Origin: Solidesulfovibrio sp.
GTDB lineage: Bacteria > Desulfobacterota > Desulfovibrionia > Desulfovibrionales > Desulfovibrionaceae
NCBI RefSeq assembly: GCF_038562415.1
Contig: NZ_JBCFBA010000004.1
Location: 124,001-188,000 of the forward strand
Length of the DNA stretch: 64,000 bases
Direction: 5' to 3'
Shown here: positions 24,420-32,651 of the stretch, in pieces
Layout: each line of letters opens with the position of its first letter
How positions within the stretch are numbered: the stretch's first letter is position 1
Notes under the pieces: generated by a model
Told to the model about the DNA's origin: nothing
Database searches by the model: none
Seen by the model: only the letters and a program-made list of their open reading frames with translations
Position numbers and translations under genes: made by a program

Positions 24420-25310
24420 CTAAGAGAACTGTATGCGGCCCCATGTGACCTCGCCAATGCCATGAGAATATTCAATATTGTAATCTTTGGAAGGAGTATA
24501 AGACAAACCAATACATGGATGTTTTACATGCAATCTAAAAAGCGAAATAGCAGACAATTTAGGGCCATTTGAACAAGCTACAACATTATAATCATTAATA
24601 TAAGGTCCCAGGCTATCTTCTATGCTAAAAATGCCATGCTCGTCAGAATACGCATCTAAATCAAACATTTGTAATTCGTATGGCGGGCTTGCAACGCTTA
24701 AACTTTTTATATGCTCGTCTCTGTTCCTATTTTTGTTATCAAATTGATCGCCTACTTGCAAGCCAAGAAGAATTTTTTTTGGTTCATAATGCCTAATCAA
24801 CTGCTCAGCGCGTTCTGTATCAAAACCTGAAGCAATCAACAACAACGTAGGCTTTTCAAAACTATAAATACCTGACAGCTTAAGTACAAGTCGAGGGTTA
24901 GCGGGATACCTTGACAGCCAATCGAGTGAATATCCGACAGGTTTTGCATAGCAATAGGAAACATCCAAAAAATTATGTTTTGCAAAAAGCAAAAAAGTCC
25001 AAATAAGATCTCTCGGACAGGTTGAAATATCTAAAGTGAATTGATCTCGTTTAGTAAAATTTAACTCAAAGCAACTTCGAATAATTTTCCATGAATGAAT
25101 ATAATTTCCATAAGATAATTCAACTGGAACAATCTTTTCTGGGTATCGGTCGAAGACGGTATCTCTATTTTCTTTAGACATCTCCGAAAACTCTTTAAAG
25201 TAGAACATTAAAACCCTGCCAAAAGAATGTCCTTCAAGGATGTTTATTAGATTTAAACGAAAACGATCTTCCCAACTTGCAACAGTAATAAGAATATTTA
25301 AATTTGACAT
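24420..25310 (-). CDS. Rossmann/CARF-like protein of unknown function, last gene of the thyX-methyltransferase cluster
   Basis: This 296-residue soluble protein is not of a family I can name. It reads as two alpha/beta halves. The first has ILITVASWEDRFRLNL at its start, then the motif LDISTCPRDLIWTFLLF. The second has LLLIASGFDTERAEQLI and, near the end, NGPKLSAISLFRL ... IGLSYTPSKDYNIEYSHGIG. Alternating hydrophobic strands and helices with small-residue loops resemble Rossmann-type sensor domains such as CARF. The gene overlaps the ATPase gene upstream by 13 nt and is preceded by AAGGATCC, so it is translationally coupled to it. A partner or sensor for the ATPase is the likely role, by position only. 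Confidence 0.6.
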   Translation of the reverse strand: MSNLNILITVASWEDRFRLNLINILEGHSFGRVLMFYFKEFSEMSKENRDTVFDRYPEKIVPVELSYGNYIHSWKIIRSCFELNFTKRDQFTLDISTCPRDLIWTFLLFAKHNFLDVSYCYAKPVGYSLDWLSRYPANPRLVLKLSGIYSFEKPTLLLIASGFDTERAEQLIRHYEPKKILLGLQVGDQFDNKNRNRDEHIKSLSVASPPYELQMFDLDAYSDEHGIFSIEDSLGPYINDYNVVACSNGPKLSAISLFRLHVKHPCIGLSYTPSKDYNIEYSHGIGEVTWGRIQFS

Positions 25311-27031
25311 AAGGATCCTTGACTTTCTGTTTTCGCAGACCTACTCAGAGGAATGGGCTTACCCTCTGTTGCTGCTAATATATTTTTAGCGGCAATAGAA
25401 ACACGTGCAAATTGACCAACAGGATCTAATCCCCTAACAATCCAAAGCAATCGATTAGGAACATAATACCTTTCCCTTTTGCCATCATCTTTTGAAGGTC
25501 CTTCTCGAAAATATAATAATCTAGCCTTTCTTGCAATTTCAAGCAAAGGAAAAATTCTTTTCTCATAGTAGTCAGTTAGTCCTGAAATTGTAAATGTTAT
25601 AGCTCGAGGTTCAGATTTATGGTTAAGCAATCTTTTTCGAAACAAAACGCCAAGTTGATCGAAGAGATTATACAATTTGTTCTGAGATTCGGAGTCACAC
25701 CCTTCAATGCAAGTACTTAAATTCCCGAAAGAATCCCATAATTCTTTACTACGATCGACCAAAATCTCTTTTTGAATTCGTGGTGATATTTCGTAAATTT
25801 CTGTACATGGTTTGCCCCTGACCCTTGCCTCTGAACAGGCCATATCATACATCCAGTAACATGGTAACAACAGGTTTCGAATAATACCAGTGGAAGCATG
25901 TACAATAGTCTCAAACCCAGAATATGGTGGCAAATTAGCTTTTGAAGCCCTATCTCTAAAGTATATTGCTCTATGCTGTTTGTAAACATAGTCAGCTATT
26001 TGCTTGGTATCGGCATACCCCTCTTCTTTGGTTGCAATTATTTTTGCCTTGTCCTTAGCCGATTCCATTCCTGAAATTAAAGAAGGACTAAAGGGAAAAA
26101 AATCTTCAGGATTAAGGTTAATGCCCAAGCGGTCCAATCTTGTCTTTACAACTTCCCTAGCAAACTGACCATAGGGAGAAAGCTTGCTCTGATACTCACG
26201 TTCCAAGTCAATAAGGACATAGTCATGACCTTCTAATATTTCGCCTTTTGAAAGCGTATTAAAGCTATAGTCATAAAAGCTAGGTATTGCAACTTTAAAG
26301 CTAAACAGTGTGTGATCTCTATATGAAATCAGAGAATTTAATGCTCTTTGCTGGTAAATATTTAGCTCATTAGCATCATCAATCAAAAAATTAAAGTGGG
26401 CTTGAGCCAATTTCGAAGAACTTCGAAATATTTTTATTAGTGGCAAAACAAGAGATGAGAAATTATAAGAAACTTGGTCAATGTTTTGATCAAGCTGAGA
26501 ATTAATGTCGGACTGAACAGAACAACTCATCCGGTCTAAATACAAAGACAAAGACTTCAAAACGCCGACATCTCGAAATAACTTTATATTTAATACATAC
26601 TCTATTTCATTGAATATCAATCGTTCTTCTTCCAAAGAAAAAAAATCTCCCAACAAAGACAATGACTCAACGAGTGATTGCGCTAAATGCAAAACGAAAA
26701 GGTGCTGAGACAACACGATTGATTTTACATTGTCATCAAAGAGTTCAAATTCCTTCTTGTCGTAAAGAGGATTCATGCAAGGAACATAAATCCCAACTAC
26801 ACCAACATGTTCGAGATTGCTTTGCATGTCAACATTTAGACGCTGGACCTTCATTGAACTATACAAAAGAGAAATGCTTTTTCCGCTTCCACGTTCTCCC
26901 AAAAGAAAAAAGTTTCTTTTTGACTGAAGAAATCTCGTATAATTATGATCAGGAATAAATACTTCGAAAATAGTTTCATCAGGCAAATTATATGCCGCTT
27001 CATATTCGAAGGGATTTGGAGCGCGTTCCAT
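25298..27031 (-). CDS. ORC/Cdc6-like P-loop ATPase
   Basis: The protein has 577 residues. ATG 27031 (MERAPNPFEYEAAYNLPDE) follows GGGAG by 6 nt. Walker A is GERGSGKS at residues 45-52, and Walker B is FNFLIDDANEL with Asp218-Asp219. The order of strands and helices fits an AAA+ or STAND-like NTPase of the ORC-CDC6-type group found in conflict loci. The C-terminal approximately 250 residues are helical and probably contain a winged helix (NKLYNLFDQLGVLFRKRL ... YYVPNRLLWIVRG). It starts 2 nt before the end of the HD gene's reading frame region and overlaps the next gene, so the cluster is tightly coupled. It is a plausible molecular switch for the system. Confidence 0.75.
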   Translation of the reverse strand: MERAPNPFEYEAAYNLPDETIFEVFIPDHNYTRFLQSKRNFFLLGERGSGKSISLLYSSMKVQRLNVDMQSNLEHVGVVGIYVPCMNPLYDKKEFELFDDNVKSIVLSQHLFVLHLAQSLVESLSLLGDFFSLEEERLIFNEIEYVLNIKLFRDVGVLKSLSLYLDRMSCSVQSDINSQLDQNIDQVSYNFSSLVLPLIKIFRSSSKLAQAHFNFLIDDANELNIYQQRALNSLISYRDHTLFSFKVAIPSFYDYSFNTLSKGEILEGHDYVLIDLEREYQSKLSPYGQFAREVVKTRLDRLGINLNPEDFFPFSPSLISGMESAKDKAKIIATKEEGYADTKQIADYVYKQHRAIYFRDRASKANLPPYSGFETIVHASTGIIRNLLLPCYWMYDMACSEARVRGKPCTEIYEISPRIQKEILVDRSKELWDSFGNLSTCIEGCDSESQNKLYNLFDQLGVLFRKRLLNHKSEPRAITFTISGLTDYYEKRIFPLLEIARKARLLYFREGPSKDDGKRERYYVPNRLLWIVRGLDPVGQFARVSIAAKNILAATEGKPIPLSRSAKTESQGSLCQI

Positions 27032-27033
27032 CG

Positions 27034-28056
27034 TCAACTCCCGCTAGTCAGCGAAGACAGCTTCGCTGCAATTACATCAATATCATATTCAGCAAAACGT
27101 TCATAAAATGGTGTGTTTTTCATTCCCGGTTCAACAAGATCAGTTAAGATGACGGGCTTCAAGCCAAGGGAAATCATTTCACCTTTGTGTATAAAAAAAA
27201 TAGAAACAGAGACCATTTTAAAAGGCTCTAAAAGAGTGCAGTAGAATTTTGTATATTTTCGTTCTTGATCAATTTTTTCTATTCGAGTGTAAAGAAATTT
27301 TAAAAAAAAGGTCAACTCAATAGAGGAGCCAACATACAGTGCACCATCTTTCCATTCAACCGGAATATTGTATGTCAAAGCAATCCTAGAATTTTGTCTA
27401 TCTATTGTTGCCTCCGTAGCTTTTTCATACCTATGATGAATTTCACTGTTGACAGAAAGAACTCCGGCATCAATAAGATATTGAGATGTCCTAACTTTTC
27501 CCTGAGCCAATTCATCAGCAAACCGTACAATAGATGCGATAATTTGAGGCTTGACAGTATCATCTAAAAAATAATCATGCGTTGAAACGTCTTGCAGCGT
27601 GTTATTAGATCCTCTTGCGTTCTCGCCACAATGTGCCTGAACTATTGTTTTGACGATTCTACTCTCAGTTGCATAATCGTCATTAATGAGTGCAACATTT
27701 CCGGCGCGGACATAATTGTATATATCCGCTATCATTTTATTGTGATCTTTACGCCCATGAATATTGCCTACATCATGGAAAAGTATTGACAGGCACAATA
27801 TATATAAATCGAGGGCGGATAAATTAATTTTATTTTTTTCAATCAATAGTTTTCCAGCTTTGTTTAAGACGTCAACAACATGCGACTGGCCATGGTCAGT
27901 AAGCTCGCGCTCACGAATGCCAACTACGGTCAGTATATCAGCGAATAGTATACTTCTTGCGTGTATATAATCAGCCCACAGCTTTTCTCCGTCAGGGACT
28001 GATCCTGCAGTGAGTATTTTTGACTTTAATACTTTTTCAATTTGAGTAAGGTGCAT
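27034..28056 (-). CDS. HD-domain phosphohydrolase-like protein
   Basis: The protein has 340 residues. ATG 28056 is chosen because GAGGGG lies 5 nt upstream. Residues 50-110 hold an HD superfamily pattern: LTDHGQSHV (His55, His59), the doublet FHDVGN (His94-Asp95), and IHGRKDH (His100, His105). This fits a metal-dependent phosphohydrolase. The C-terminal approximately 130 residues are strand-rich (ITLTYNIPVEWKDGALYV; FFLKFLYTRIEKI) and unlike housekeeping HD enzymes. HD proteins of this build occur next to NTPases in prokaryotic conflict systems, where they may cleave nucleotides or nucleic acid. Its substrate here is unknown. It sits between the methyltransferase (29-nt gap) and the ATPase. 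Confidence 0.75.
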   Translation of the reverse strand: MHLTQIEKVLKSKILTAGSVPDGEKLWADYIHARSILFADILTVVGIRERELTDHGQSHVVDVLNKAGKLLIEKNKINLSALDLYILCLSILFHDVGNIHGRKDHNKMIADIYNYVRAGNVALINDDYATESRIVKTIVQAHCGENARGSNNTLQDVSTHDYFLDDTVKPQIIASIVRFADELAQGKVRTSQYLIDAGVLSVNSEIHHRYEKATEATIDRQNSRIALTYNIPVEWKDGALYVGSSIELTFFLKFLYTRIEKIDQERKYTKFYCTLLEPFKMVSVSIFFIHKGEMISLGLKPVILTDLVEPGMKNTPFYERFAEYDIDVIAAKLSSLTSGS

Positions 28057-28085
28057 TTTTACCCCTCGAATCACAACTTGCACTT

Positions 28086-29129
28086 TTAGCTATAGGAAAT
28101 TATATGGTCAAATATCGCCTTCGACAATAGAGGAGGGACTGCATTTCCAACTTGTTGTTGTTGAAATCCAATCGAGCCCTTAAATTCGAACCAATCCGGA
28201 AACGACTGAATACGAGCCGCCTCACGAACAGATAGTCCCCTGTCTTGAATTGGGTGAATTAACATATTCTTTCTAAAATTTCCAATTACAACTGAAGGAG
28301 TATCATTTCTTAATCTGTGATAGATCCCAGTGTGGCATTGTGATCTGTCTTTATAATTTTGCATTAAAGCTGAGGGGATGTTTTCCCAGTTTCCACCGGG
28401 AGGAACATGTTTATATCTATCTATTATATGACCAGCATTACGTGTAACAAAATTATTCGCGCAGCTAGCCATATTGGCCCTTAAATGTCTTGCATAGTCA
28501 CTAGGAATATTATGTCGATAAGGCAACCTATCGATCGATGCCCCATTGGGTAGTTCGGGTAAATCATCAATTGCTTCTCCAACAGTTACATGTTCTCCAA
28601 TTTGTTTAACTGGAAATTCGAATCGTTGTCCAGATCTATTGCCAACAATAAACAAGCGAGATCTATTCTGGGGAATACCAAAATCTACGGCATTTAGTAA
28701 TGAAAAAACAATATCATACCCTATCGACCTAAAACCATTGGCTATTGATTCGATAAAAAATTTATTTTCTGTTTCAATTAATCCCTTGACGTTCTCCATG
28801 ACAACCCATCTGGGTTCAACTAAAGATACGATTCTTATAAATTCTTTAAATAACCAGTTTGAAGGGTTGCTTTTTGTTCTGGTACGTTGATTCGACGTTG
28901 AATATCCTTGGCAAGGTGGCCCTCCAAAAATAAGATCCGGCTTAACATGAAGATTTATTTCGCTATAGTCTTCCACGCTTCCTAAAAACATGCTAACATC
29001 AGGGAAGTTGAAAGAATAAGTTGTAGCTGCATGGACATCTTTTTCTACAGCCTGGACAACTTCGACGCCTGCTAATTTAGCGCCCAAGGCAAGTCCACCT
29101 GCCCCACAAAATAAATCGAGCGCTTTCAT
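28086..29129 (-). CDS. DNA (cytosine-5)-methyltransferase
   Basis: This 347-residue C5-methyltransferase has its motifs in the normal order: the SAM-binding motif I DLFCGAGGLALG (residues 5-16), motif IV GGPPCQGYS with catalytic Cys73, motif VI VMENVKG, motif VIII QNRSRLFIVG, and motif X QQVGNAVPP near the C-terminus. The target-recognition region between motifs VIII and IX is about 90 residues, so a short recognition site is expected. No restriction endonuclease of familiar type accompanies it; instead HD, ATPase and Rossmann-like genes follow. It either protects host DNA from an unrecognised nuclease in the cluster or marks DNA for it. It begins 14 nt after thyX. Confidence 0.92.
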   Translation of the reverse strand: MKALDLFCGAGGLALGAKLAGVEVVQAVEKDVHAATTYSFNFPDVSMFLGSVEDYSEINLHVKPDLIFGGPPCQGYSTSNQRTRTKSNPSNWLFKEFIRIVSLVEPRWVVMENVKGLIETENKFFIESIANGFRSIGYDIVFSLLNAVDFGIPQNRSRLFIVGNRSGQRFEFPVKQIGEHVTVGEAIDDLPELPNGASIDRLPYRHNIPSDYARHLRANMASCANNFVTRNAGHIIDRYKHVPPGGNWENIPSALMQNYKDRSQCHTGIYHRLRNDTPSVVIGNFRKNMLIHPIQDRGLSVREAARIQSFPDWFEFKGSIGFQQQQVGNAVPPLLSKAIFDHIISYS

Positions 29130-29143
29130 AAATCTGTAGTTAG

Positions 29144-29788
29144 TTAGATCGTATCTTCAATAACATTATCAAATATATCATCAAACAAAATAGGGATATT
29201 TGTTTTGAAATGCGTCAAAAGTGGAATCATAATTTCTCGCATTTGTGGATGAGCAGCCTTGTCACAGCGAAGAGTAAATATATGACGCCATTCTCGAATG
29301 TTGCAGGTTACAACAATTTCTGTTTTTAAACTATTAGGAAGGACGCTTCTCGCTTGTTGAGGCGAGGCCCCCATTTTTATTAAGTTTAGATAAGCTTTTT
29401 CAGAATTCTCCATTGCTTCAACCCATAAGTTATATTCATGAGAATTTTGATCCCAAAACGGTGGCTTTACAACCGATATTTCTCCGCCAAACTTTTTATT
29501 CGAATAGTTAGCATATCGTGTGCTTTCTTGACTGTATGAAGCCAAGCGATGTCTTACAATTTCGTGACTTACGCCTCGATCGCAAGTTATTCTAACTGTT
29601 GCCGAAACATGCTCAATCACACTAAGATGCCCAAGCTTCATTAGCTTTTTTGCAAAGTCAGCGGAGGATGTTTCAGTTACTTTATCTTCAGATTTATAGC
29701 AGGTCCTCCCTGCCGCTTCTATTTTCCTTAACAAATCATTCCCATTTGGCAGTTCCATGACCTCAAAGCTCGGAGAAACTATTTTCAT
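29144..29788 (-). CDS. thyX: Flavin-dependent thymidylate synthase
   Basis: This 214-residue ThyX makes dTMP from dUMP using FAD, NADPH and methylene-tetrahydrofolate. The signature RHRxxSxxxxSTRY is present as RHRLASYSQESTRY at residues 79-92, and GHLSVIEHVSATVRITCDRG precedes it as in the family. CNIREWRHIFTLRCDKAAHPQMR provides the C-terminal substrate-binding arginines. The ATG follows GAGGGG. The gene heads the five-gene minus-strand cluster, 14 nt before the methyltransferase. ThyX on islands and phages usually secures thymidine supply, but here it may be functionally linked to DNA modification or nucleotide depletion. The enzyme assignment is firm; the reason for its company is unknown. 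Confidence 0.95.
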   Translation of the reverse strand: MKIVSPSFEVMELPNGNDLLRKIEAAGRTCYKSEDKVTETSSADFAKKLMKLGHLSVIEHVSATVRITCDRGVSHEIVRHRLASYSQESTRYANYSNKKFGGEISVVKPPFWDQNSHEYNLWVEAMENSEKAYLNLIKMGASPQQARSVLPNSLKTEIVVTCNIREWRHIFTLRCDKAAHPQMREIMIPLLTHFKTNIPILFDDIFDNVIEDTI

Positions 29789-29966
29789 ACATGCCCCTCA
29801 AAATTTACTAGGCAGCACCTTAGCATATTTCGGTTTTTTAGGGCTCCAGGAAAAGACCTCTCTTTCAAGGCCTTCCATTGCCCTCAAGGCGGGAAACCTT
29901 CTTTCTCATAAATTCCATTCTGAGGGCAAGTAGGGGGAGATGGCCGACCGCTTAACAATTACTTAT

Positions 29967-30379
29967 CCCTCTCCCCAACGCGCAGGCCTCTGCGCATTGT
30001 GTAGCGCCTCACCACGCCCTCATTTTCCAGCTCATTTCGCCCACACGGCCCGGCCCAGCCCGGCATCCCAAAATTTCAAATTTCGCAAAATATGACGCAT
30101 CCCACTGAAATCGCAGACGATCTACTCGAGATACACGTTCAAAATCGTTCAAACTCTTTCAACATGCTGAAATTCTGAACTATTCTAGAATATCAGCACC
30201 GACACCGGCCAAGGTGGGACGAAACGGGTGGGGTGGGATTGCGGATAAATCGGATCCACCAACGATGCCAACAGGCAGGGGCATCTGATTAAAAAAAAGG
30301 GGCCAGGACCATTGGTCCTAACCCCTTGAAATTATGGAGCCAGCAAGGAGACTCGAACTCCTGACCTGCTGATTACGAA
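29967..30379. repeat. 413-bp direct repeat, right copy, ending inside tRNA-Thr
   Basis: This copy corresponds to 1202-1614 over the same length, with scattered substitutions. It contains the downstream flank of tRNA-Thr(CGT), its terminator, and the 3' half of the intact tRNA gene. If the island integrated within the anticodon loop, this copy came in with the element while 1202-1614 is the displaced host copy, or the reverse. The stretch has no gene. 29789-29966 also shows none and should contain the promoter of the thyX cluster. Confidence 0.85.
30291..30325 (-). terminator. Rho-independent terminator of tRNA-Thr(CGT)
   Basis: On the minus strand the GGGG/AGGACC stem pairs with GGTCCT/CCCC and is followed by eight T. 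It is 9 nt beyond the tRNA 3' end and is shared with the two attachment-site copies. Confidence 0.85.
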
Positions 30380-30410
30380 TCAGCTGCTCTACCAACTGAG
30401 CTACGCTGGC
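30335..30410 (-). tRNA. tRNA-Thr (anticodon CGT)
   Basis: The minus strand gives a full cloverleaf of 76 nt with encoded CCA. The acceptor stem is GCCAGCG/TGCTGGC, the D-arm contains AGCTCAGTTGGTAGAGC, the anticodon stem is GCTGA/TCAGC with loop TTCGTAA (CGT at 34-36), and the T-arm carries GTTCGAGTC. It reads ACG codons. Its 3' half is the integration target of the island, and two orphan copies remain at 1570-1614 and 2960-3004. Confidence 0.97.
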
Positions 30411-30472
30411 GTGGCGCAGAGTTTTTTTTCATACCCGCAAACCGAGGGCATGTCAAGGAAAAATACGCCTGA

Positions 30473-32215
30473 TCACTTCCCTCCGCGCTCCGGCGCATAG
30501 CGGTTCACGATCGGCAGCCGCCAGTCCTTGCCAAACGCTCGCGTCGTGATCTTCGGACCCGGCGGGCTCTGGCGACGCTTGTACTCGTTGCGGTCCACAA
30601 GACGCGTCACCCGATCCACCACCGCCCCGTCCATCCCCCGCGTCACCATCCCGCCCGGAGAAAGGCCCTCCTCCACATAGGCCGCCAACACCGGATCGAG
30701 ATCGTCGTATTCCGGCAGCGAATCCGAATCCTTCTGGTTGGGCCGAAGCTCCGCCGTCGGCGGCTTGACCAGCACCCGTCGCGGAATGAGGTCCGTCCCG
30801 GCCTGCCCGTTTCGCCAGCGCGACAGCGCATAAACCAAGGTCTTCGGCACGTCCTTGATCACGGCGTAACCGCCGGCCGTGTCGCCATACAGCGTCGAAT
30901 AGCCCACCCCCACCTCGGACTTGTTGCCCGTGGTCAGCACCAGCCGGCCGAACTTGTTGGAGAGCGCCATGAGCAGCGTGCCCCGAATGCGCGGCTGCAC
31001 GTTCTCCTCGGTCACATCGAACGGACGGTCGCCGAAAAGCGGCGAAAGCGCCGACAAAAACGCCTTGAAAATGTCCTCGATGGCAACCACATGAAACTCG
31101 ATGCCCAGTCGCTCGGCCAGGGCTTGCGCGTCCTCCAGGCTGTCGTCGGACGAAAACCGTGTCGGCATGGCGATGCCCATCACATTCTCCGGCCCCAGGG
31201 CGTCGGCCGCGATCGCGGCCGTCAGCGACGAGTCGATGCCCCCCGAAAGCCCGATGCACACGCCCGGAAAGCCGGATTTGCGCACGTAATCCCCGGTGCC
31301 GAGCACCAAGGCCCGGTAGACTTCCTCCACCTCGCCCAGAAGCTCCGGAATCGGCCCGGCGGCCAGAGGCGCCCGCACGCTCCCGCCCACCGGGGACAGG
31401 GTCAGGCGCCCCGGGCAGGACTCAAGCGCCGGTTCCCACTTGCGGCAGCGCGGGTCGAGCAGCCGCCGGCGCGTGGGCAGGTCCGGGTCCAGATCGCACA
31501 GCACCAGGTCCTCGGCGAACTGCTTCCCCCGGGCCAGCAGCACCCCGTCCGGGCCGAACACCACGCTGTGCCCGTCGAAGACCAGCTCGTCCTGGCCGCC
31601 GACCATGTTGGCATAGGCCACGAAGGCGCCGTTGTCCGAGGCCCGGGTGGCCAACATCCGCTCCCGGGAGACCCCCTTGCCCCGATGGTAGGGCGAGGCG
31701 GAAATATTGATCAGCAGCCTGGCCCCGCCGCCATGGGCCTGCTCGGCCGGCGGCCCGCCGGGATACCAGATGTCCTCGCACACGCTGACGCCGAACACGA
31801 AGCCGTCCCGGTCATAGACCGCGCTGCCCCGGCCGGTGGCGAAATAGCGGTTCTCGTCGAACACGCCGTAATTGGGCAGATAGCGCTTGGCGGTGATCCC
31901 GGCCAGGGCGCCGTCGTGGGCGACCACGGCGGCGTTGACGAGGTCCCCCTCCAGCCACGGGCAGCCGAAGACCGCCGTCAGCCCCCGGGTTTCCCCGGCG
32001 ACCTCCCGCGCCCCGTCCATGCAGGCGGCCAGGAAATCCGGCTTGAGCAGCAAATCCTCGGGCGGATAGCCCGACACGACCATTTCCGGGAAAACCGCCA
32101 CATCGGCCCCGGCCCGACGGGCCGCCTCCAGGGCGGACAGCACCTTGCGGACATTGCCGCCAACGTCCCCCACCGTGGGATTAAGCTGGCAAAGCGCCAG
32201 GCGAATACCGGCCAT
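30473..32215 (-). CDS. nadE: Glutamine-dependent NAD+ synthetase
   Basis: This 580-residue enzyme converts nicotinate adenine dinucleotide to NAD+ with ATP and glutamine. ATG 32215 follows AAAGGAGG. The N-terminal approximately 270 residues form a nitrilase-type glutaminase with its Glu (VFPEMVVSGYPPEDLL), Lys (KRYLPNYGVFDE) and Cys (SVCEDIWYPGG) triad. The C-terminal approximately 300 residues form the synthetase with the PP-loop GLSGGIDSSL and the adenylation/NaAD regions (TGNKSEVGVGYSTLYGD). Length and domain order match bacterial NadE of the two-domain type. It is the first backbone gene to the right of the tRNA insertion site. Confidence 0.96.
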   Translation of the reverse strand: MAGIRLALCQLNPTVGDVGGNVRKVLSALEAARRAGADVAVFPEMVVSGYPPEDLLLKPDFLAACMDGAREVAGETRGLTAVFGCPWLEGDLVNAAVVAHDGALAGITAKRYLPNYGVFDENRYFATGRGSAVYDRDGFVFGVSVCEDIWYPGGPPAEQAHGGGARLLINISASPYHRGKGVSRERMLATRASDNGAFVAYANMVGGQDELVFDGHSVVFGPDGVLLARGKQFAEDLVLCDLDPDLPTRRRLLDPRCRKWEPALESCPGRLTLSPVGGSVRAPLAAGPIPELLGEVEEVYRALVLGTGDYVRKSGFPGVCIGLSGGIDSSLTAAIAADALGPENVMGIAMPTRFSSDDSLEDAQALAERLGIEFHVVAIEDIFKAFLSALSPLFGDRPFDVTEENVQPRIRGTLLMALSNKFGRLVLTTGNKSEVGVGYSTLYGDTAGGYAVIKDVPKTLVYALSRWRNGQAGTDLIPRRVLVKPPTAELRPNQKDSDSLPEYDDLDPVLAAYVEEGLSPGGMVTRGMDGAVVDRVTRLVDRNEYKRRQSPPGPKITTRAFGKDWRLPIVNRYAPERGGK

Positions 32216-32359
32216 GTAAGCCTCCTTTCCCCCTTCCAGGCTGGGCGAATGTCTAGCCCGTCTCGCCCCGCTCGGCAACCGCCGAGGAACGCCCCGGCCG
32301 AAACAAACCCTGTTCTCCAGCGAACCGACCGACGCCGCCCGGGTTTGCCAGCCCTTCTA

Positions 32360-32388
32360 TTGACAATGACTTTCATTATCGATAAAGT
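32360..32388 (+). promoter_or_regulatory. Putative Fur-box-containing promoter
   Basis: TTGACA (32360-32365) and TAAAGT (32383-32388), 17 bp apart, form a reasonable sigma-70 promoter. Between and over them lies GACAATGACTTTCATTATC (32362-32380), an almost perfect dyad close to the classical Fur 19-mer. Iron repression of the two small genes that follow (32465 and 32652) is therefore likely. Confidence 0.7.
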
Positions 32389-32464
32389 CCCCCCAGTGCC
32401 GCGTCCACAGGACAACCGGCCGAATCACGGCCCCGGCCAGGCCGGCGAAACCAAAGGAGACGCC

Positions 32465-32629
32465 ATGCTGTCCCGCTCCTCGATCACCTCCAGACGCCAG
32501 GCCCTGGGTTGGGCCAAAAGCTTTCTCGGCGCCACCGGCCAAGATGCCGCCGCCCGCGCCGCCCGGGAAGGGACGGCCCTCGCGGGCGCCCGCCCCGCCG
32601 AGGCCAAGCCGACCGGGGAGGCCAAATAA
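32465..32629 (+). CDS. Small protein, 54 aa, putatively iron-regulated
   Basis: The ATG follows AAAGGAGACGCC, a strong ribosome site, and the gene is the first after the Fur-box promoter. The product is basic and helical at the N-terminus (SRRQALGWAKSFLG) with an alanine/glutamate-rich, probably disordered C-terminus. I recognise no family. A second small gene starts 22 nt after its stop, so the two form an operon. Small iron-repressed proteins of this size are often adaptors for iron transport or sparing regulators; nothing more specific can be said. Confidence 0.6.
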   Translation: MLSRSSITSRRQALGWAKSFLGATGQDAAARAAREGTALAGARPAEAKPTGEAK

Positions 32630-32651
32630 CCCTGTCCAGGGAGAAACACCC

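Noticed and set aside
24420-29129. Ordinary type II restriction-modification system
   Set aside because: The methyltransferase is clear, but none of the downstream proteins shows a PD-(D/E)XK, HNH or GIY-YIG nuclease motif that I can identify.
31091-32629. Long plus-strand frame opposite nadE
   Set aside because: It is antisense to the well-supported NAD synthetase and has Pro/Arg/His-rich composition. Only its last 54 codons (32465-32629), with their own ribosome site, are retained as a gene.
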